DNA of 64,000 nt from Roseobacter sp. (GTDB taxonomy: Bacteria > Pseudomonadota > Alphaproteobacteria > Rhodobacterales > Rhodobacteraceae): assembly GCA_015665415.1 (NCBI GenBank), contig JADFAE010000010.1, positions 434,001 to 498,000 of the forward strand. Reading direction: 5' to 3'. Each line of letters opens with the position of its first letter. Positions within the stretch are counted from its first letter, which is position 1. Positions 8,540 to 18,259 of the stretch are shown here, one piece after another. The notes beneath the pieces were generated by a model, which did not search any database, was not told where the DNA came from, and saw nothing but the letters and a program-made list of their open reading frames with translations. Both the position numbers and the translations under genes were made by a program.

Positions 8540-9550
8540 TCAGGCAGGCCCGCCGCGCCCAAGGGTCTCACGCGGGGAGCGGCCAAAGGTGGCGCGATAG
8601 GCGATCGAAAACCGCCCCAGATGGCTAAATCCCGCGTCAAAAGCCACGGCACTTACCCGATGATCCGGCGGCAGGCTCTGCAACAGGTAATGCGCGTGGT
8701 TTAGCCGCTCCCGCGCCAGATACTGCATCGGCGTACAGTCATAGTGACGTTTGAACCCCATCTGCAGACTGCGCAGGCTGCAGCCCGCCTCCCCCGCAAC
8801 CTGCATCAGAGTCAAAGGCTCGCTGAGGTTGGCCCGGATGTAATCCGCGGCCCGACGCAGCTGGTAGGGGGCCAGACCTGCCGCCTCCTCCCGCCGCAGG
8901 CCATGTGAGATATTGCTGGGCTGGTGAGAGAGAAAACCCAGCAGCAGCTCTTCTTCCAGACGAGCCTGATGCGGATGCATCTGCGCCCCAAAGGCGCAGC
9001 GGTTCTGCGCCAGTGAAACCGCCGAGAACAGGGATTTGGACCAGTGCTGCAGGGCGGGTGCGGTCAGATCCACCTCTGGGTCAAACACCACCGGTTCTGT
9101 CAGACGACGCCCCAGCAGCGCTTCGGCCTTGGCCTGCACGGCACCGCGGTCGATCTGCAGCAACAGCTTGTGACAGCCCGCATGCCAGGTCATGCGGGTT
9201 TCACGGGTCGGATTAAGCACCGTGGCCCGCTGCCTGCAGGCAGCCACCTCCACCCGGCCATTGCGCACATTGGCGGTCCCCGCCAGCGGCAATTGGACCA
9301 GGTAAAAGCGCTCCAGCTCACCGGGGTTAATGGCGACTTCGCAACCATAGCTCAGATAGTTCAGCGACAGGCATTGCCCCGCTGCATGATTGTGGCGGGC
9401 CTCGAACCGCTTGTATTCACGTCCCGGCGTCAGATCATGGGTACAGAATTTGCGGGCCACATTCTGCCGCGCACGGTCGATATCGCCCGTTTGAAACAGG
9501 GGATGTGCGCTCAGGGGTTCAGCCGATCCGGTGTGGGGCCTAGTCTGCAT
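8540..9550 (-). CDS. AraC family transcriptional regulator
   Basis: 336 residues from the ATG at 9548-9550, chosen for the AGGATGGGG just upstream. An in-frame ATG at 9563-9565 is possible. The long frame to 9781 overlaps the divergent cupin gene and is unlikely. The N-terminal part is an AraC-binding-like beta domain. The last 100 residues carry two helix-turn-helix motifs (LTLMQVAGEAGCSLRSLQM and VSAVAFDAGFSHLGRFS) and the AraC signature FGRSPRETL. It is divergent from the cupin and flavin monooxygenase genes and is probably their activator, with an aromatic or other small-molecule inducer as is usual in the family. Confidence 0.88.
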   Translation of the reverse strand: MQTRPHTGSAEPLSAHPLFQTGDIDRARQNVARKFCTHDLTPGREYKRFEARHNHAAGQCLSLNYLSYGCEVAINPGELERFYLVQLPLAGTANVRNGRVEVAACRQRATVLNPTRETRMTWHAGCHKLLLQIDRGAVQAKAEALLGRRLTEPVVFDPEVDLTAPALQHWSKSLFSAVSLAQNRCAFGAQMHPHQARLEEELLLGFLSHQPSNISHGLRREEAAGLAPYQLRRAADYIRANLSEPLTLMQVAGEAGCSLRSLQMGFKRHYDCTPMQYLARERLNHAHYLLQSLPPDHRVSAVAFDAGFSHLGRFSIAYRATFGRSPRETLGRGGPA

Positions 9551-9688
9551 TTCCCCATCCTGCATAAATTTCACACTTAAAACAAAGCTTTTTGGTGTGG
9601 CGCAATTTTCTTTGCGCTTTTTGGACAAAGGAAAGCTGCAGTCCTGCCTAGGCTGGCGCAACAATCTTTCAATTTCGGGGAGGAAATC

Positions 9689-10147
9689 ATGAAAGAAACT
9701 GCCGGCATTACCCAATCCGCCGATGGCATCAACGGCGTGGCCTGGAACGTGGTGGGTCATACCTACACCCCCAAGCTGCATTCAGACAGCGCCTTTACCT
9801 GGCACGCCGATATCCCGCCAGAGACCTTTGTGCCGCCACATATCCATCCGACACAGGATGAATGGATCTACGTGCTGGAGGGCAATCTGGAAGTGGAATT
9901 CGGCCATGACCAGGGGCCGCCCACCACCCACAAGGCCGGACCCGGCGATACAGTGCGCATGCCGATGGGGGTGGCCCATGGCATCTTCAACCGCAGTGAC
10001 GCGACCGCCAAATGCGTCTTTGGTGTCGCCCCTGCCCGCAAGCTCTATGATCTGTTTGTCGCTCTGGACGGCGTCACCGACCCGGCTGAACTGGTGCGTC
10101 TCTCGGCGCTGCACGAGGTCGACTTTCTGCCACCCCCGGCCGAATAA
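9689..10147 (+). CDS. Cupin-domain protein
   Basis: 152 residues, ATG with GGGGAGGAAA upstream. A single cupin fold: PPHIHPTQDEWIYVLEG (motif 1 with two His and one Glu as metal ligands) and PMGVAHGIFN (motif 2 with the third His). Small cupins of this kind bind a metal and may act as dioxygenases, isomerases or binding proteins. It lies 17 bases ahead of a flavin monooxygenase gene, likely in one operon and divergent from an AraC regulator. A role in the same oxidative pathway is inferred. Confidence 0.85.
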   Translation: MKETAGITQSADGINGVAWNVVGHTYTPKLHSDSAFTWHADIPPETFVPPHIHPTQDEWIYVLEGNLEVEFGHDQGPPTTHKAGPGDTVRMPMGVAHGIFNRSDATAKCVFGVAPARKLYDLFVALDGVTDPAELVRLSALHEVDFLPPPAE

Positions 10148-10164
10148 GATAGGGGAGCAGGACT

Positions 10165-11652
10165 ATGGTAAAACGCAAGAAGGTCGCCGTGATCGGCGGC
10201 GGCGTCAGTGGGCTGGCAGCAGCCAAGGCCTTTGACGAAAAGGGCCATCTCGTCTTTGGCTTTGAACGCAGTCACGATTTTGGCGGCGTCTGGGAGCTGT
10301 CACGATCCTACCCGGACGTACAGACCCAATCTCCAAAGGATCTCTACTGCTACACCGATCACCCGATGCCCGAAGACTATCCGGAATGGCCTAAAGGGCC
10401 GCAGGTGCATGCCTATCTGCATAGCTATGCGGACAAGCATCACCTCAGCCGGTTGTTTCGGCTGAACACCAACATCCAGTCGATGGATCGGCGCGCCGAT
10501 GGCAAGCCCGGCTGGACCCTGACCATCGAGGAGGCAGGTCGCACCCGGCAGGAAGACTTCGACTTTGTCGCCATCTGCACCGGGCAGTTCTCTGACAAGA
10601 ACATCATCACCCATCCCGGCCAGGATGCGTTTATTGCGCAGGGGGGCCAGGTGATCCATTCATCCGACTACACCGATCCCTCGATGATGCAGGGCAAGCG
10701 CGTAGTGGTACTGGGCGGATCCAAATCGGCCACCGACATCGCGGTGAATGCCGCCAAGAATGGTGCCAAACAGGTGACAATGGTCTACCGCGAGAACGTC
10801 TGGCGGGTGCCCTATTTTGTCGGCGGCATCAATTTCAAGAAACTGCTCTACATGCGCGCCCAGGAGCAGCAGTTCAATCAATGGGGCAAGACCCCGTTCC
10901 AGCGAGTCATCGCCGCCGCGCTAAAGCCACTGGTCTGGGCCAATTTCCGGGGGCTGGAAACCCTGCTGAAACTGCAGCTGGGGCTGAAGAAATGGAACAT
11001 GGTGCCGGACAGCCCTATTGAGAAAGAGGCCTCCTGTTCCCTGCCCATCGTCACCCCCGGCCTGTTTGAGAGCTTCAAATCCGGAACGGTCAAACCGATT
11101 CAGGGCACCTTTGATCACTACGAGGGCGATGAGGTGGCGCTGACCACCGGCGACCGTATCAAGGCCGATATCATCGTGCTGGCCGTGGGTTGGAAACTGG
11201 GCATTCCCTATCTGGCGCAGGAACATCGTGACAGGTTGATCGAAAGCGACGGCCAATATCGCACCTTCCGCCTGTCGGTGAACCCGGACCTGCCAGAGAT
11301 GGGTTTTGTCGGCTTCAACTCCAGCTTTTGCACCATCCTGTCGGCAGAGATGATTGCCAATTGGCTGGTGCGCTATGCCGATGGGAAACTGGCCCAGCAA
11401 CCCAGCCGCGCCGATATGGATCGCAATATCGAGATGATGCTGGACTGGCGGCGGCGCGAACGCCCGGCGGCGCAGGTCTATGGCGGGCTCTGCTCAGCGC
11501 CGTTCCACTTCAAGCATTTTGATGAATTGCTCAGCGATATGGGGGCGACCAAGACCAAGCGTGCCAATCCATTGGCCGAACAGTTTTCTTATCCAAATGC
11601 TCCGGCCTATGGCGCATTCCTCGCCTCTGCCCCGCAATATCGCGCCGAATAG
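10165..11652 (+). CDS. Flavin-containing monooxygenase / Baeyer-Villiger type
   Basis: 495 residues. The FAD-binding motif GGGVSGLAAA is at about residues 10-19. An FMO-like signature IHSSDYTDP is followed by the NADPH-binding GGSKSATDIAVNAA in the middle. Class B flavin monooxygenases oxygenate N, S or ketone groups with FAD and NADPH. The substrate is not evident. It does not sit beside amine genes, and I see no specific resemblance to trimethylamine monooxygenase. It is second in the cupin operon and ends at a strong hairpin, facing the peptide ABC operon on the other strand. Confidence 0.88.
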   Translation: MVKRKKVAVIGGGVSGLAAAKAFDEKGHLVFGFERSHDFGGVWELSRSYPDVQTQSPKDLYCYTDHPMPEDYPEWPKGPQVHAYLHSYADKHHLSRLFRLNTNIQSMDRRADGKPGWTLTIEEAGRTRQEDFDFVAICTGQFSDKNIITHPGQDAFIAQGGQVIHSSDYTDPSMMQGKRVVVLGGSKSATDIAVNAAKNGAKQVTMVYRENVWRVPYFVGGINFKKLLYMRAQEQQFNQWGKTPFQRVIAAALKPLVWANFRGLETLLKLQLGLKKWNMVPDSPIEKEASCSLPIVTPGLFESFKSGTVKPIQGTFDHYEGDEVALTTGDRIKADIIVLAVGWKLGIPYLAQEHRDRLIESDGQYRTFRLSVNPDLPEMGFVGFNSSFCTILSAEMIANWLVRYADGKLAQQPSRADMDRNIEMMLDWRRRERPAAQVYGGLCSAPFHFKHFDELLSDMGATKTKRANPLAEQFSYPNAPAYGAFLASAPQYRAE

Positions 11653-11676
11653 GCGGATCCAGCGACAGGCAGCTTC

Positions 11677-11702
11677 AGCGCGACGCCCCTCGGCGTCGCG
11701 CT
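11677..11702. terminator. Hairpin between convergent operons
   Basis: An 11-bp perfect stem, AGCGCGACGCC with GGCGTCGCGCT, around a 4-base loop. It lies between the stop of the flavin monooxygenase gene and the stop of the peptide ABC operon, so it may serve both. T tracts on either side are short. Confidence 0.75.
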
Positions 11703-11717
11703 GATTTGGTGTGGATC

Positions 11718-12704
11718 CTAGGCCTCTGCCAAATGACACGCCACCTGGCTTTGCCGGGTTCCCAAGGGGCGCAACTCTGGCTGACTGTCGCGACAGATCG
11801 CCTGCGCCATCGGGCAGCGGTCGGCAAAGGCACAGCCTTTGGGTGGGTTCAGCGGGCTGGGCGGATCGCCTGACAGCTTCAAGGGGCGCACATAGCCCTT
11901 GGATTTACGCCGCGCCAGCGAAGGGGCCGCCGACAACAGCGCCTGAGTGTAGGGATGCTTGGGGTCATCAAACAGCGCCTCGCGCGGGCCCTGCTCGACG
12001 ATCTTGCCCAGATACATCACCGCCACATCATCACAAAGGTGGCGCACCACTCCCAGATCATGACTGATGAACAGATAGGACAGGCCCAGCTCAGCCTTGA
12101 GCCGCGCCAGCAGGTTGAGGATCTGCGCCTGAATGGCCACATCCAGCGCCGAGACCGGCTCATCGCAGACCAGCAGTTTTGGATTGGTGGTCAGGGCGCG
12201 CGCAATCGAAATCCGCTGCCGCTGGCCGCCAGAAAACTGATGGGGGAACAGATTGAGCTGATCAGGGCGCAGCCCCACCAGCTCAAACAGCTCTTGCACG
12301 CGGGTCATCCGGCTGGCCATATCGCCGATTTCCATCAAATCCATCGGCTCGCGCACGATATCCGCCACCCGGGCCCGGGGATTGAGCGAGGAATAGGGAT
12401 CCTGAAAGATCAGCTGCACGTCGCGACGACGCTGACGCATCGCCTCTTCGTCCAGTTGCAACAGATCATCGCCTTGAAACACCACCCGCCCCGCGGCGGC
12501 ATCAACCAGGCGAATGGCGGCCATGGCGGTGGTGGTTTTACCGGACCCGCTTTCTCCCACGATGCCCAGCGCACGGCCCCTCTCCAAGGAAAAGGAGACC
12601 CCGCGCACCGCCTCCAGATAGGGCTGCGCGGCAAGTAGCGAGGGCTTGGGCAGGGCAAAGCGCACGGTCAGGTCTTTGACGTCCAGAAGCTTGCTCATAG
12701 CCAC
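11718..12704 (-). CDS. Peptide-type ABC transporter ATPase (OppF/DppF-like)
   Basis: 328 residues. Walker A GESGSGKTT, signature SGGQRQRISIARAL, Walker B LLVCDEPVSALD, and the C-terminal oligopeptide-transporter extension with PPSPLNPPKGCAFADRCPMA, whose cysteines are typical of DppD/DppF. It is the last gene of the operon and overlaps the preceding ATPase gene by 10 bases. It energises import of a peptide or peptide-like solute through the two permeases at 13678-15527. Confidence 0.93.
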   Translation of the reverse strand: MAMSKLLDVKDLTVRFALPKPSLLAAQPYLEAVRGVSFSLERGRALGIVGESGSGKTTTAMAAIRLVDAAAGRVVFQGDDLLQLDEEAMRQRRRDVQLIFQDPYSSLNPRARVADIVREPMDLMEIGDMASRMTRVQELFELVGLRPDQLNLFPHQFSGGQRQRISIARALTTNPKLLVCDEPVSALDVAIQAQILNLLARLKAELGLSYLFISHDLGVVRHLCDDVAVMYLGKIVEQGPREALFDDPKHPYTQALLSAAPSLARRKSKGYVRPLKLSGDPPSPLNPPKGCAFADRCPMAQAICRDSQPELRPLGTRQSQVACHLAEA

Positions 12705-13681
12705 CCCTCCTCAACCCCATGGCAGGCCACGGGATGATGTCCATGAGCCGCCAACAGGGGTTTGTCCACCGCGCACCGCGGGGCCTGATGTGCACAGCGG
12801 TCGGCAAAGGCGCAGCCCGCGCCCAGCTTGTGCAGCGGCGGCACCACACCGGGGATCTCTGCCAGCATATCGCCCGCGCCGCCCGCGTCCTTGCCCAGCG
12901 CAGGAATACAGGAGATCAGTCCCCGCGCATAGGGATGTTGCGGATAATCAAGCACATCATCGGCGCGCGCCTCTTCGATGACGCGGCCCGCATACATCAC
13001 CGCCACCCGATCAGCCATTTCGCTGATTGCGCCCATATCATGCGTGATCAGAATGATGGCAGAGCCAAATTCGCGCTGGATTTCGTTGAGCAAATCGAAG
13101 ATCTGCGCCTGCACAGTCACATCCAGCGCGGTTGTTGGCTCATCCGCGATCAGCACTTTGGGACGGCAACTGACAGCCATGGCGATCATCACCCGTTGGC
13201 GCATCCCCCCTGACAACTGGTGCGGAAAGTCACCGGCGCGCACGTCCGGCGAAGGGATCCCCACCCGGTCCAGCAGCGCCACCGCATCGCGCCGCGCCTG
13301 AGCTGCATCAACCTTTTGGTGCAGCATGATCGCCTCGGCGATCTGATCGCCCACGGTGAACACCGGATTGAGTGAGGTCATCGGTTCTTGAAAGATCATC
13401 GCCATCTCGCCACCGCGCAGCGCCTGCATGCGCTTTTCGCTGGCCTGGGTCAGATCTTCCCCGTTCAGGCGGATGGCACCCTCTGCGATCCGTCCCGGCG
13501 GCGTTGGGATCAGCCCCATTACCGAGAGCGCGGTGATGGATTTGCCGCAGCCGCTTTCGCCAACCACGCCCAGGGTCTCCCCCTCCTTCACATGGAGCGA
13601 AACACTGTCCAGTGCGGTGACCTCACCATAGCGGGTGTTGAAGGTCACCCGCAGATCTTCGATTTCCAACAGGCTGTTCAT
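12695..13681 (-). CDS. Peptide-type ABC transporter ATPase (OppD/DppD-like)
   Basis: 328 residues. Walker A GESGCGKSI, Q-loop FQEPMTSLNP, signature LSGGMRQRVMIAMA, Walker B VLIADEPTTALD, and the C-terminal GAGCAFADRCAH extension. It forms a heterodimer with the following ATPase on the cytoplasmic side of the permeases. Its ATG overlaps the stop of the upstream permease (ATGA), which suggests translational coupling. Confidence 0.93.
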   Translation of the reverse strand: MNSLLEIEDLRVTFNTRYGEVTALDSVSLHVKEGETLGVVGESGCGKSITALSVMGLIPTPPGRIAEGAIRLNGEDLTQASEKRMQALRGGEMAMIFQEPMTSLNPVFTVGDQIAEAIMLHQKVDAAQARRDAVALLDRVGIPSPDVRAGDFPHQLSGGMRQRVMIAMAVSCRPKVLIADEPTTALDVTVQAQIFDLLNEIQREFGSAIILITHDMGAISEMADRVAVMYAGRVIEEARADDVLDYPQHPYARGLISCIPALGKDAGGAGDMLAEIPGVVPPLHKLGAGCAFADRCAHQAPRCAVDKPLLAAHGHHPVACHGVEEGWL

Positions 13682-14550
13682 CGCTCTCTCAATTTCGGAT
13701 TGAAGGCATCATTCAGACCATCGCCAATCAGGCTGACGGAAAAGACGGTGAAAAAGATCGCCAGCCCGGGAAAGGTCACCGGCCACCAGGCGTCGAGGAT
13801 GTATTCGCGGTTGGAGCCGATCATCAGCCCCCAGCTCATCACATTGGGATCGCCAAGTCCGAGAAAGCTGAGACCAGCCTCAAAGAGAATGGCGACCCCA
13901 ACGGTGAGTGTCGCCGATACAATGAGCGGCGGCAGGGCGTTGGGCAGGATCACTTTCCAGATGATCCGCTTGTTTCGTGCGCCGATGGCACGGGCAGCAG
14001 TGACATATTCCAACTGCTTGATCTTGAGGAATTCGGCCCGTGTCAGACGCGCGGTTTGCGGCCAGCTCACCAGCCCGATCGCCATGGCAATGGTAAACAA
14101 AGAGGGCGAAAACAGCGTCACCAGAACCATCGCGAACAAGAGCGCGGGCAGCACCTGAAAGAACTCTGTCACCCGCATCAACAGGTTGTCGACCCAACCG
14201 CCATAATAGCCCGCGAGCGCCCCCATGGAGATGCCGATCCCCATCGTGATTGCCGCAGCCGCCGCACCAACCGCCAGGGTTGGCCCGCCGCCGGTCAGCA
14301 GGCCCGCCACCAGATCGCGCCCCAGATAGTCTGTCCCCAATGGGAACTCGGGCGTCATTCCGGGGGGCTCTTGTGGGGCCCAGACGATATCGAACGGGTC
14401 CCCGCCATAAAAGAAGCTGCCATAGAGTGTCGCCAGAATGATCAGGCTCAGCATCGCCACGCCAATCAGAGCGGGAATGTTGCGGCGAAACATCCGCCAG
14501 GCCTCGAGTGCCGGGCTCTCTGCTTGAAAATTGGTATCTTGATCGCGCAT
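13678..14550 (-). CDS. Peptide-type ABC transporter permease (DppC-like)
   Basis: 290 residues. Begins with the short N-terminal cytoplasmic helix and EAWRMFRRNIPALIGVA, as in OppC/DppC. A periplasmic loop with PEFPLGTDYLGRDL is the typical OppC_N feature. The permease core has the EAA loop TAARAIGARNKRIIWKVILPNALPP. About six membrane segments. The start overlaps the stop of the DppB-like gene. Confidence 0.93.
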   Translation of the reverse strand: MRDQDTNFQAESPALEAWRMFRRNIPALIGVAMLSLIILATLYGSFFYGGDPFDIVWAPQEPPGMTPEFPLGTDYLGRDLVAGLLTGGGPTLAVGAAAAAITMGIGISMGALAGYYGGWVDNLLMRVTEFFQVLPALLFAMVLVTLFSPSLFTIAMAIGLVSWPQTARLTRAEFLKIKQLEYVTAARAIGARNKRIIWKVILPNALPPLIVSATLTVGVAILFEAGLSFLGLGDPNVMSWGLMIGSNREYILDAWWPVTFPGLAIFFTVFSVSLIGDGLNDAFNPKLRER

Positions 14551-15527
14551 CAGCCCTTCCCCCTCAGCCGTGGATCAGCCAGTCGATAACTCATGTCGGT
14601 CAGAATATTGGCCACCACCACCATGCCACTGGCAAAGAACAACACCCCCATGATGGTTGGGTAATCGCGGCGCAGGATCGATTCAAAGGCCAGTCGCCCC
14701 ATGCCGGGCCAGTTGAACACGGTCTCCACCAACAGCGCGCCGGAAATCAGATTGCCAAACTGCAACCCCGCCACCGTCAGGATCGGGAGGGCCGCATTGC
14801 GCAGCGCATGTTTGAACAAGACCGAGCGCGGCGAGGCCCCCTTGGCCCGCGCAGTGCGGATATAATCCGACCCCAGCACCTCGAGCATGGAGGCCCGCGA
14901 CAGCCGCGCATATTGCGCCAGGTAGATCACCGCCAGGGTAAAGGCTGGCAGCACCAGGTGGTGCAGAATATCCAGCGCCTTGACCAGGCCTGAAGCGTCG
15001 CGCAATTTCACCGACTGCATGCCCTCCACCGGAAAGATCGGAAAGATGCTGGCAAAGAGGATCACCAGCATGATCCCGGTCCAGAACACCGGCACGGCAT
15101 AGCCGATGGTGGCAAAGACGCTGACAAAAGCGCTCATCACCCCATTTGGTTTGCGCGCTGCCAGCACGCCAAGCACCACACCGATGACAATCGACAGGAC
15201 CTGGGCGGTGATCACCAACAGAATGGTCGGCAAGACGCGCTGTGCGATCAGGCTGGAAACCGGCTGGTTGAAAAAGAAACTCTCTCCCAGGTCCCCCTGC
15301 AGCACGTTGCCGATATAAAGCAGCAATTGAACCGCCACCGGTTTGTTGAGGCCATATTCCTCGCGGATGCTGTCCAGCATCTCTTGGGTGGCACCGCCCA
15401 TCTCACCGGCAATGACCAGCGCCGGGTCGCCCGGTGCCAGGCGGATCAGCAAAAAGTTTAGCACCACGACGCCCAGCATGAGCAACAGCCCATAACCCAG
15501 ACGTCGGAGCAAAAAAGAGGTATTCAT
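14550..15527 (-). CDS. Peptide-type ABC transporter permease (DppB-like)
   Basis: 325 residues. Classic DppB N-terminus (LLRRLGYGLLLMLGVVVLNF), then RLAPGDPA, followed by the permease core with the EAA loop RTARAKGASPRSVLFKHALRNA. About six membrane helices. First of the four genes after the binding-protein gene. It is separated from that gene by a terminator-like hairpin, so permease levels are probably lower than binding-protein levels. Confidence 0.93.
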   Translation of the reverse strand: MNTSFLLRRLGYGLLLMLGVVVLNFLLIRLAPGDPALVIAGEMGGATQEMLDSIREEYGLNKPVAVQLLLYIGNVLQGDLGESFFFNQPVSSLIAQRVLPTILLVITAQVLSIVIGVVLGVLAARKPNGVMSAFVSVFATIGYAVPVFWTGIMLVILFASIFPIFPVEGMQSVKLRDASGLVKALDILHHLVLPAFTLAVIYLAQYARLSRASMLEVLGSDYIRTARAKGASPRSVLFKHALRNAALPILTVAGLQFGNLISGALLVETVFNWPGMGRLAFESILRRDYPTIMGVLFFASGMVVVANILTDMSYRLADPRLRGKG

Positions 15528-15570
15528 TTAGGTGTCCAGTCTCAGTGACGTGTGGGATGCCTGAAAAAGG

Positions 15571-15604
15571 GGCGGCGATCCGGGATCATCGAAGGACCGC
15601 CGCC
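15571..15604 (-). terminator. Intercistronic attenuator hairpin after binding-protein gene
   Basis: On the minus strand an 11-bp GC-rich stem (GGCGGCGGTCC with GGATCGCCGCC, one G-U pair, 12-base loop) is followed by CCTTTTTC. It sits between the binding-protein stop and the DppB-like start. It probably allows partial read-through and so gives excess binding protein. Confidence 0.7.
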
Positions 15605-15628
15605 ACAGGGAGTATCGTCGAGGCTGGA

Positions 15629-17197
15629 TTATTCGCCCCAGGAGACCTGATCCATCGGATGCATGGTGCCCCAGATACCGGTTGGCGCATTCTGCAGCCG
15701 CTTGTCATAGGAAGTGTGATAGGGCAGCGCGTTGATCCAGTAGACCGGCAGATCACCGGCAACAATCTGTTGGAACTCCCCATACAGGGCGCGACGCTTG
15801 TCCTCGTCCAGTTCAACCGCGGCCGCGTCAAGCAAGGCGTCCACCTTGTCACTTGCATATTGCTGGGTATTGGACCAGATCACGCCTTTGCGGATGTTGT
15901 CGCTCAGGTAGCTGCGGTGCACACCAATAACCGGATCACCCCAGTTAAAGACGATATCCATCGACATTTCAAAATCATGGCCGCCAACGCGCCCGGCCCA
16001 GGTTGGGAAATCGGGGGCGGCGCGTACGGTGATGTCGATACCAATTTTCTTCAGCTGCGACTTCATGTATTCCGCCAGATTAAGCTGCTGCTCATTGGGG
16101 CCCGGAATATAATCGATGGTCAGTGCCATTCCGTCACCAAAGCCTGCCTCAGCCATCAGCGCATTGGCCTTGTCGAGGTCAACATCATAGGCCGGGATAC
16201 TGTCGTCAAAATAGGGAGAGCTTTCGATGATGGGCCCGCGTTGCTGCGCCGAGACACCACGGTGCAGCGCCTTGGTGATGAAATCGCGATCCACCGCATA
16301 GGCGATGGCCTGGCGCACCCTCACGTCGCTCAGCTTGGGTGACTGGGTGTTGAAGGCCAGCCAATTGATCGGCCCCACGGCGGCATAGCCTTCGGATGTG
16401 ACGTCAAGGTTCTCAGCCTTCTGCAACCGGCGGATATTCTGGCTGCCTTGCATAAAGGGAAAGATGTCGGCCTCTCCATTCTCCATTGCGATCAACAGCG
16501 AAGAGGTATCCGGAACGATCTTGATAATAATTTCGTCCAGCTTGGGACGCCCTTCAAGGAAGAAATTGGGGTTACGTTTCAAAACGATGGCTTCACCTGC
16601 GGTGAATTCTTCGACCATAAACGGACCAGAGCCCACCGGCAGACTGTTCAGAGGGTGCGATTTCATATCCTGACCATCGTCAAACAGATGTTTGGGCAGC
16701 ACCGGTGCCAGGGCCGGAGACAGCGCCAAAAGCAGGGCTGGATGCGGCTTGCTGAGGTGGATTATCACTGTATGCGGGTCCGGTGTTTCGATCTCGGAAA
16801 CCGGCGCGAACATGGTCTTGAAGGGGTGGTTTTCTTTGATAGTCTCGATCGAAAAAGCCACATCCGCCGAGGTCACCGGCGCGCCATCGTGAAAAGTGGC
16901 ATTGTCGACCAATTGCAGGGTCAGGCTCAGCCCGTCCTCCGCCATTTCCCAGCTTTTTGCCAAATAGGGCTGGGGCTGCCAGCTCTCATCATAGCGCAGG
17001 AGCGAGGCAAAAATCTGCGTTGACGGCACTGCGGTGGCGATACCCGACTGTACAGCACCGTTCAAATGGCGTGGTGTCTGCGTAGACCCAAGCACCAAGG
17101 TGCCGCCATCCGCAAACACAGGCAAAGCCGCAACGGAAAAGGCAACAGACAAAGCGGCACCGGCCGCCGCGCCCATGAGACGTGACATGCAATTCAT
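15629..17197 (-). CDS. Peptide-type ABC transporter solute-binding protein (SBP_bac_5)
   Basis: 522 residues from the ATG at 17195-17197, preceded by GGGAG. The longer frame to 17215 lacks a site. Signal peptide in the first 30 residues. Family 5 binding-protein features: YDESWQPQPYLAKSWEMAEDG, DNATFHDGAPVTSADVAFS and VRQAIAYAVDRD. The bound solute cannot be read from sequence. Because a metal-dependent amidohydrolase and LysR regulator follow upstream, it may import an amide-containing or peptide-like compound that the amidohydrolase then cleaves. That link is an inference from position. Confidence 0.92.
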   Translation of the reverse strand: MNCMSRLMGAAAGAALSVAFSVAALPVFADGGTLVLGSTQTPRHLNGAVQSGIATAVPSTQIFASLLRYDESWQPQPYLAKSWEMAEDGLSLTLQLVDNATFHDGAPVTSADVAFSIETIKENHPFKTMFAPVSEIETPDPHTVIIHLSKPHPALLLALSPALAPVLPKHLFDDGQDMKSHPLNSLPVGSGPFMVEEFTAGEAIVLKRNPNFFLEGRPKLDEIIIKIVPDTSSLLIAMENGEADIFPFMQGSQNIRRLQKAENLDVTSEGYAAVGPINWLAFNTQSPKLSDVRVRQAIAYAVDRDFITKALHRGVSAQQRGPIIESSPYFDDSIPAYDVDLDKANALMAEAGFGDGMALTIDYIPGPNEQQLNLAEYMKSQLKKIGIDITVRAAPDFPTWAGRVGGHDFEMSMDIVFNWGDPVIGVHRSYLSDNIRKGVIWSNTQQYASDKVDALLDAAAVELDEDKRRALYGEFQQIVAGDLPVYWINALPYHTSYDKRLQNAPTGIWGTMHPMDQVSWGE

Positions 17198-17293
17198 CTT
17201 AAACTCCCTGGTCATCTTCTGTGTATTGAAAACAGGCTAGCCCCGTCACAAAATACAGAAAACAGTCTTTTAAAGTGATGCTTCCCCTAAAAT

Positions 17294-18259
17294 TTAGGTG
17301 AATAGATGTGGCGGCCGCTCCCGCGCCCCTTCAACCGTAAAGAGAAGATCGCGGAATTTACCTTCCTCGGCCACCTCTCGGCAGGTCTCCAGCACCGTCT
17401 TGACCAGGCTGGAACGCTGCGAGGCATGGGTATAGGCCACACCATATTGCGGCGAGTCCAGATCCTCGACGATCGGGCGCGCCACATAGCCATTTTGCCC
17501 GGTGCGATCCTGGGGGCCGCAGATATTCATCAAGGCATAACCAAAATTGGCCGCCACCAGCCCGCGCAGCACCGAGGAGCTTTTGGTGGTATGGGCAATA
17601 TTTGGTCGCAACCCCTGACTGCTGAACAGCCCATTAAAATAGGGCCGCGTTCCCGGCAGATCCAACAGGATCATGGGCAGTTCGGCCAATTCCTGCAGCT
17701 GCACTTCCTGCTGCTGCGCCAGCGGTGACACATCCGGGATCAATGCAATCGGTGAGGCCCGGAACATGGGAATAAAGGGCTGGCTGCCCGGTGTCTCGCG
17801 CCGATAGGTCAGCGCCAGATCCACCGCCCCCGAGTTCAGCAGATCGGTAATCGACTGCATGTCACCTTCCTTCAGCTCGATGCTGATCGAAGGGTATTTC
17901 TGTGAAATCCGTTTCAGCAGTGGCGGCAGCACATAGGGCGCGGTGGGCGCGTAGCACCCCAGCCGCAGCGATCCCGCCGGATCGCCGGTCAGGGACAAGA
18001 GGTCAGATTCAAAAATCCGCGCCTGCTCCAGAAATTGCTGCACCCGCGCGCCAACTGACAGCCCAGCCTTGGTTGGAATAATGCCTTTGGCGGGTAGGCG
18101 CCGCAGCAGCTCTGCCTGTGTGGTTTGTTCAATGATATCAATGGCAGCCGTGATCGAGGACTGCGAGATATTCATCTCCACTGCAGCCCGCGCGATCGAG
18201 CCTGTCCGCAGGGCGGCGTCAAAGTACTTGAGCTGTTTCAAGGTGAATCGCATATCCAT
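17294..18259 (-). CDS. LysR-type transcriptional regulator
   Basis: 321 residues. N-terminal winged HTH at about 4-62 (FTLKQLKYFDAALRTGSIARAA, then MNISQSSITAAI), followed by a periplasmic-binding-protein-like effector domain from about residue 90. The start could be MDMRF or MRF two codons later. It lies between the peptide ABC operon (same strand, downstream) and the amidohydrolase (divergent). It is well placed to control both. Confidence 0.92.
   Translation of the reverse strand: MDMRFTLKQLKYFDAALRTGSIARAAVEMNISQSSITAAIDIIEQTTQAELLRRLPAKGIIPTKAGLSVGARVQQFLEQARIFESDLLSLTGDPAGSLRLGCYAPTAPYVLPPLLKRISQKYPSISIELKEGDMQSITDLLNSGAVDLALTYRRETPGSQPFIPMFRASPIALIPDVSPLAQQQEVQLQELAELPMILLDLPGTRPYFNGLFSSQGLRPNIAHTTKSSSVLRGLVAANFGYALMNICGPQDRTGQNGYVARPIVEDLDSPQYGVAYTHASQRSSLVKTVLETCREVAEEGKFRDLLFTVEGARERPPHLFT

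Noticed and set aside
10165-11652. Trimethylamine monooxygenase (tmm)
   Set aside because: The FMO lies more than 40 kb from the TMAO genes, beside a cupin, and has no specific tmm features.
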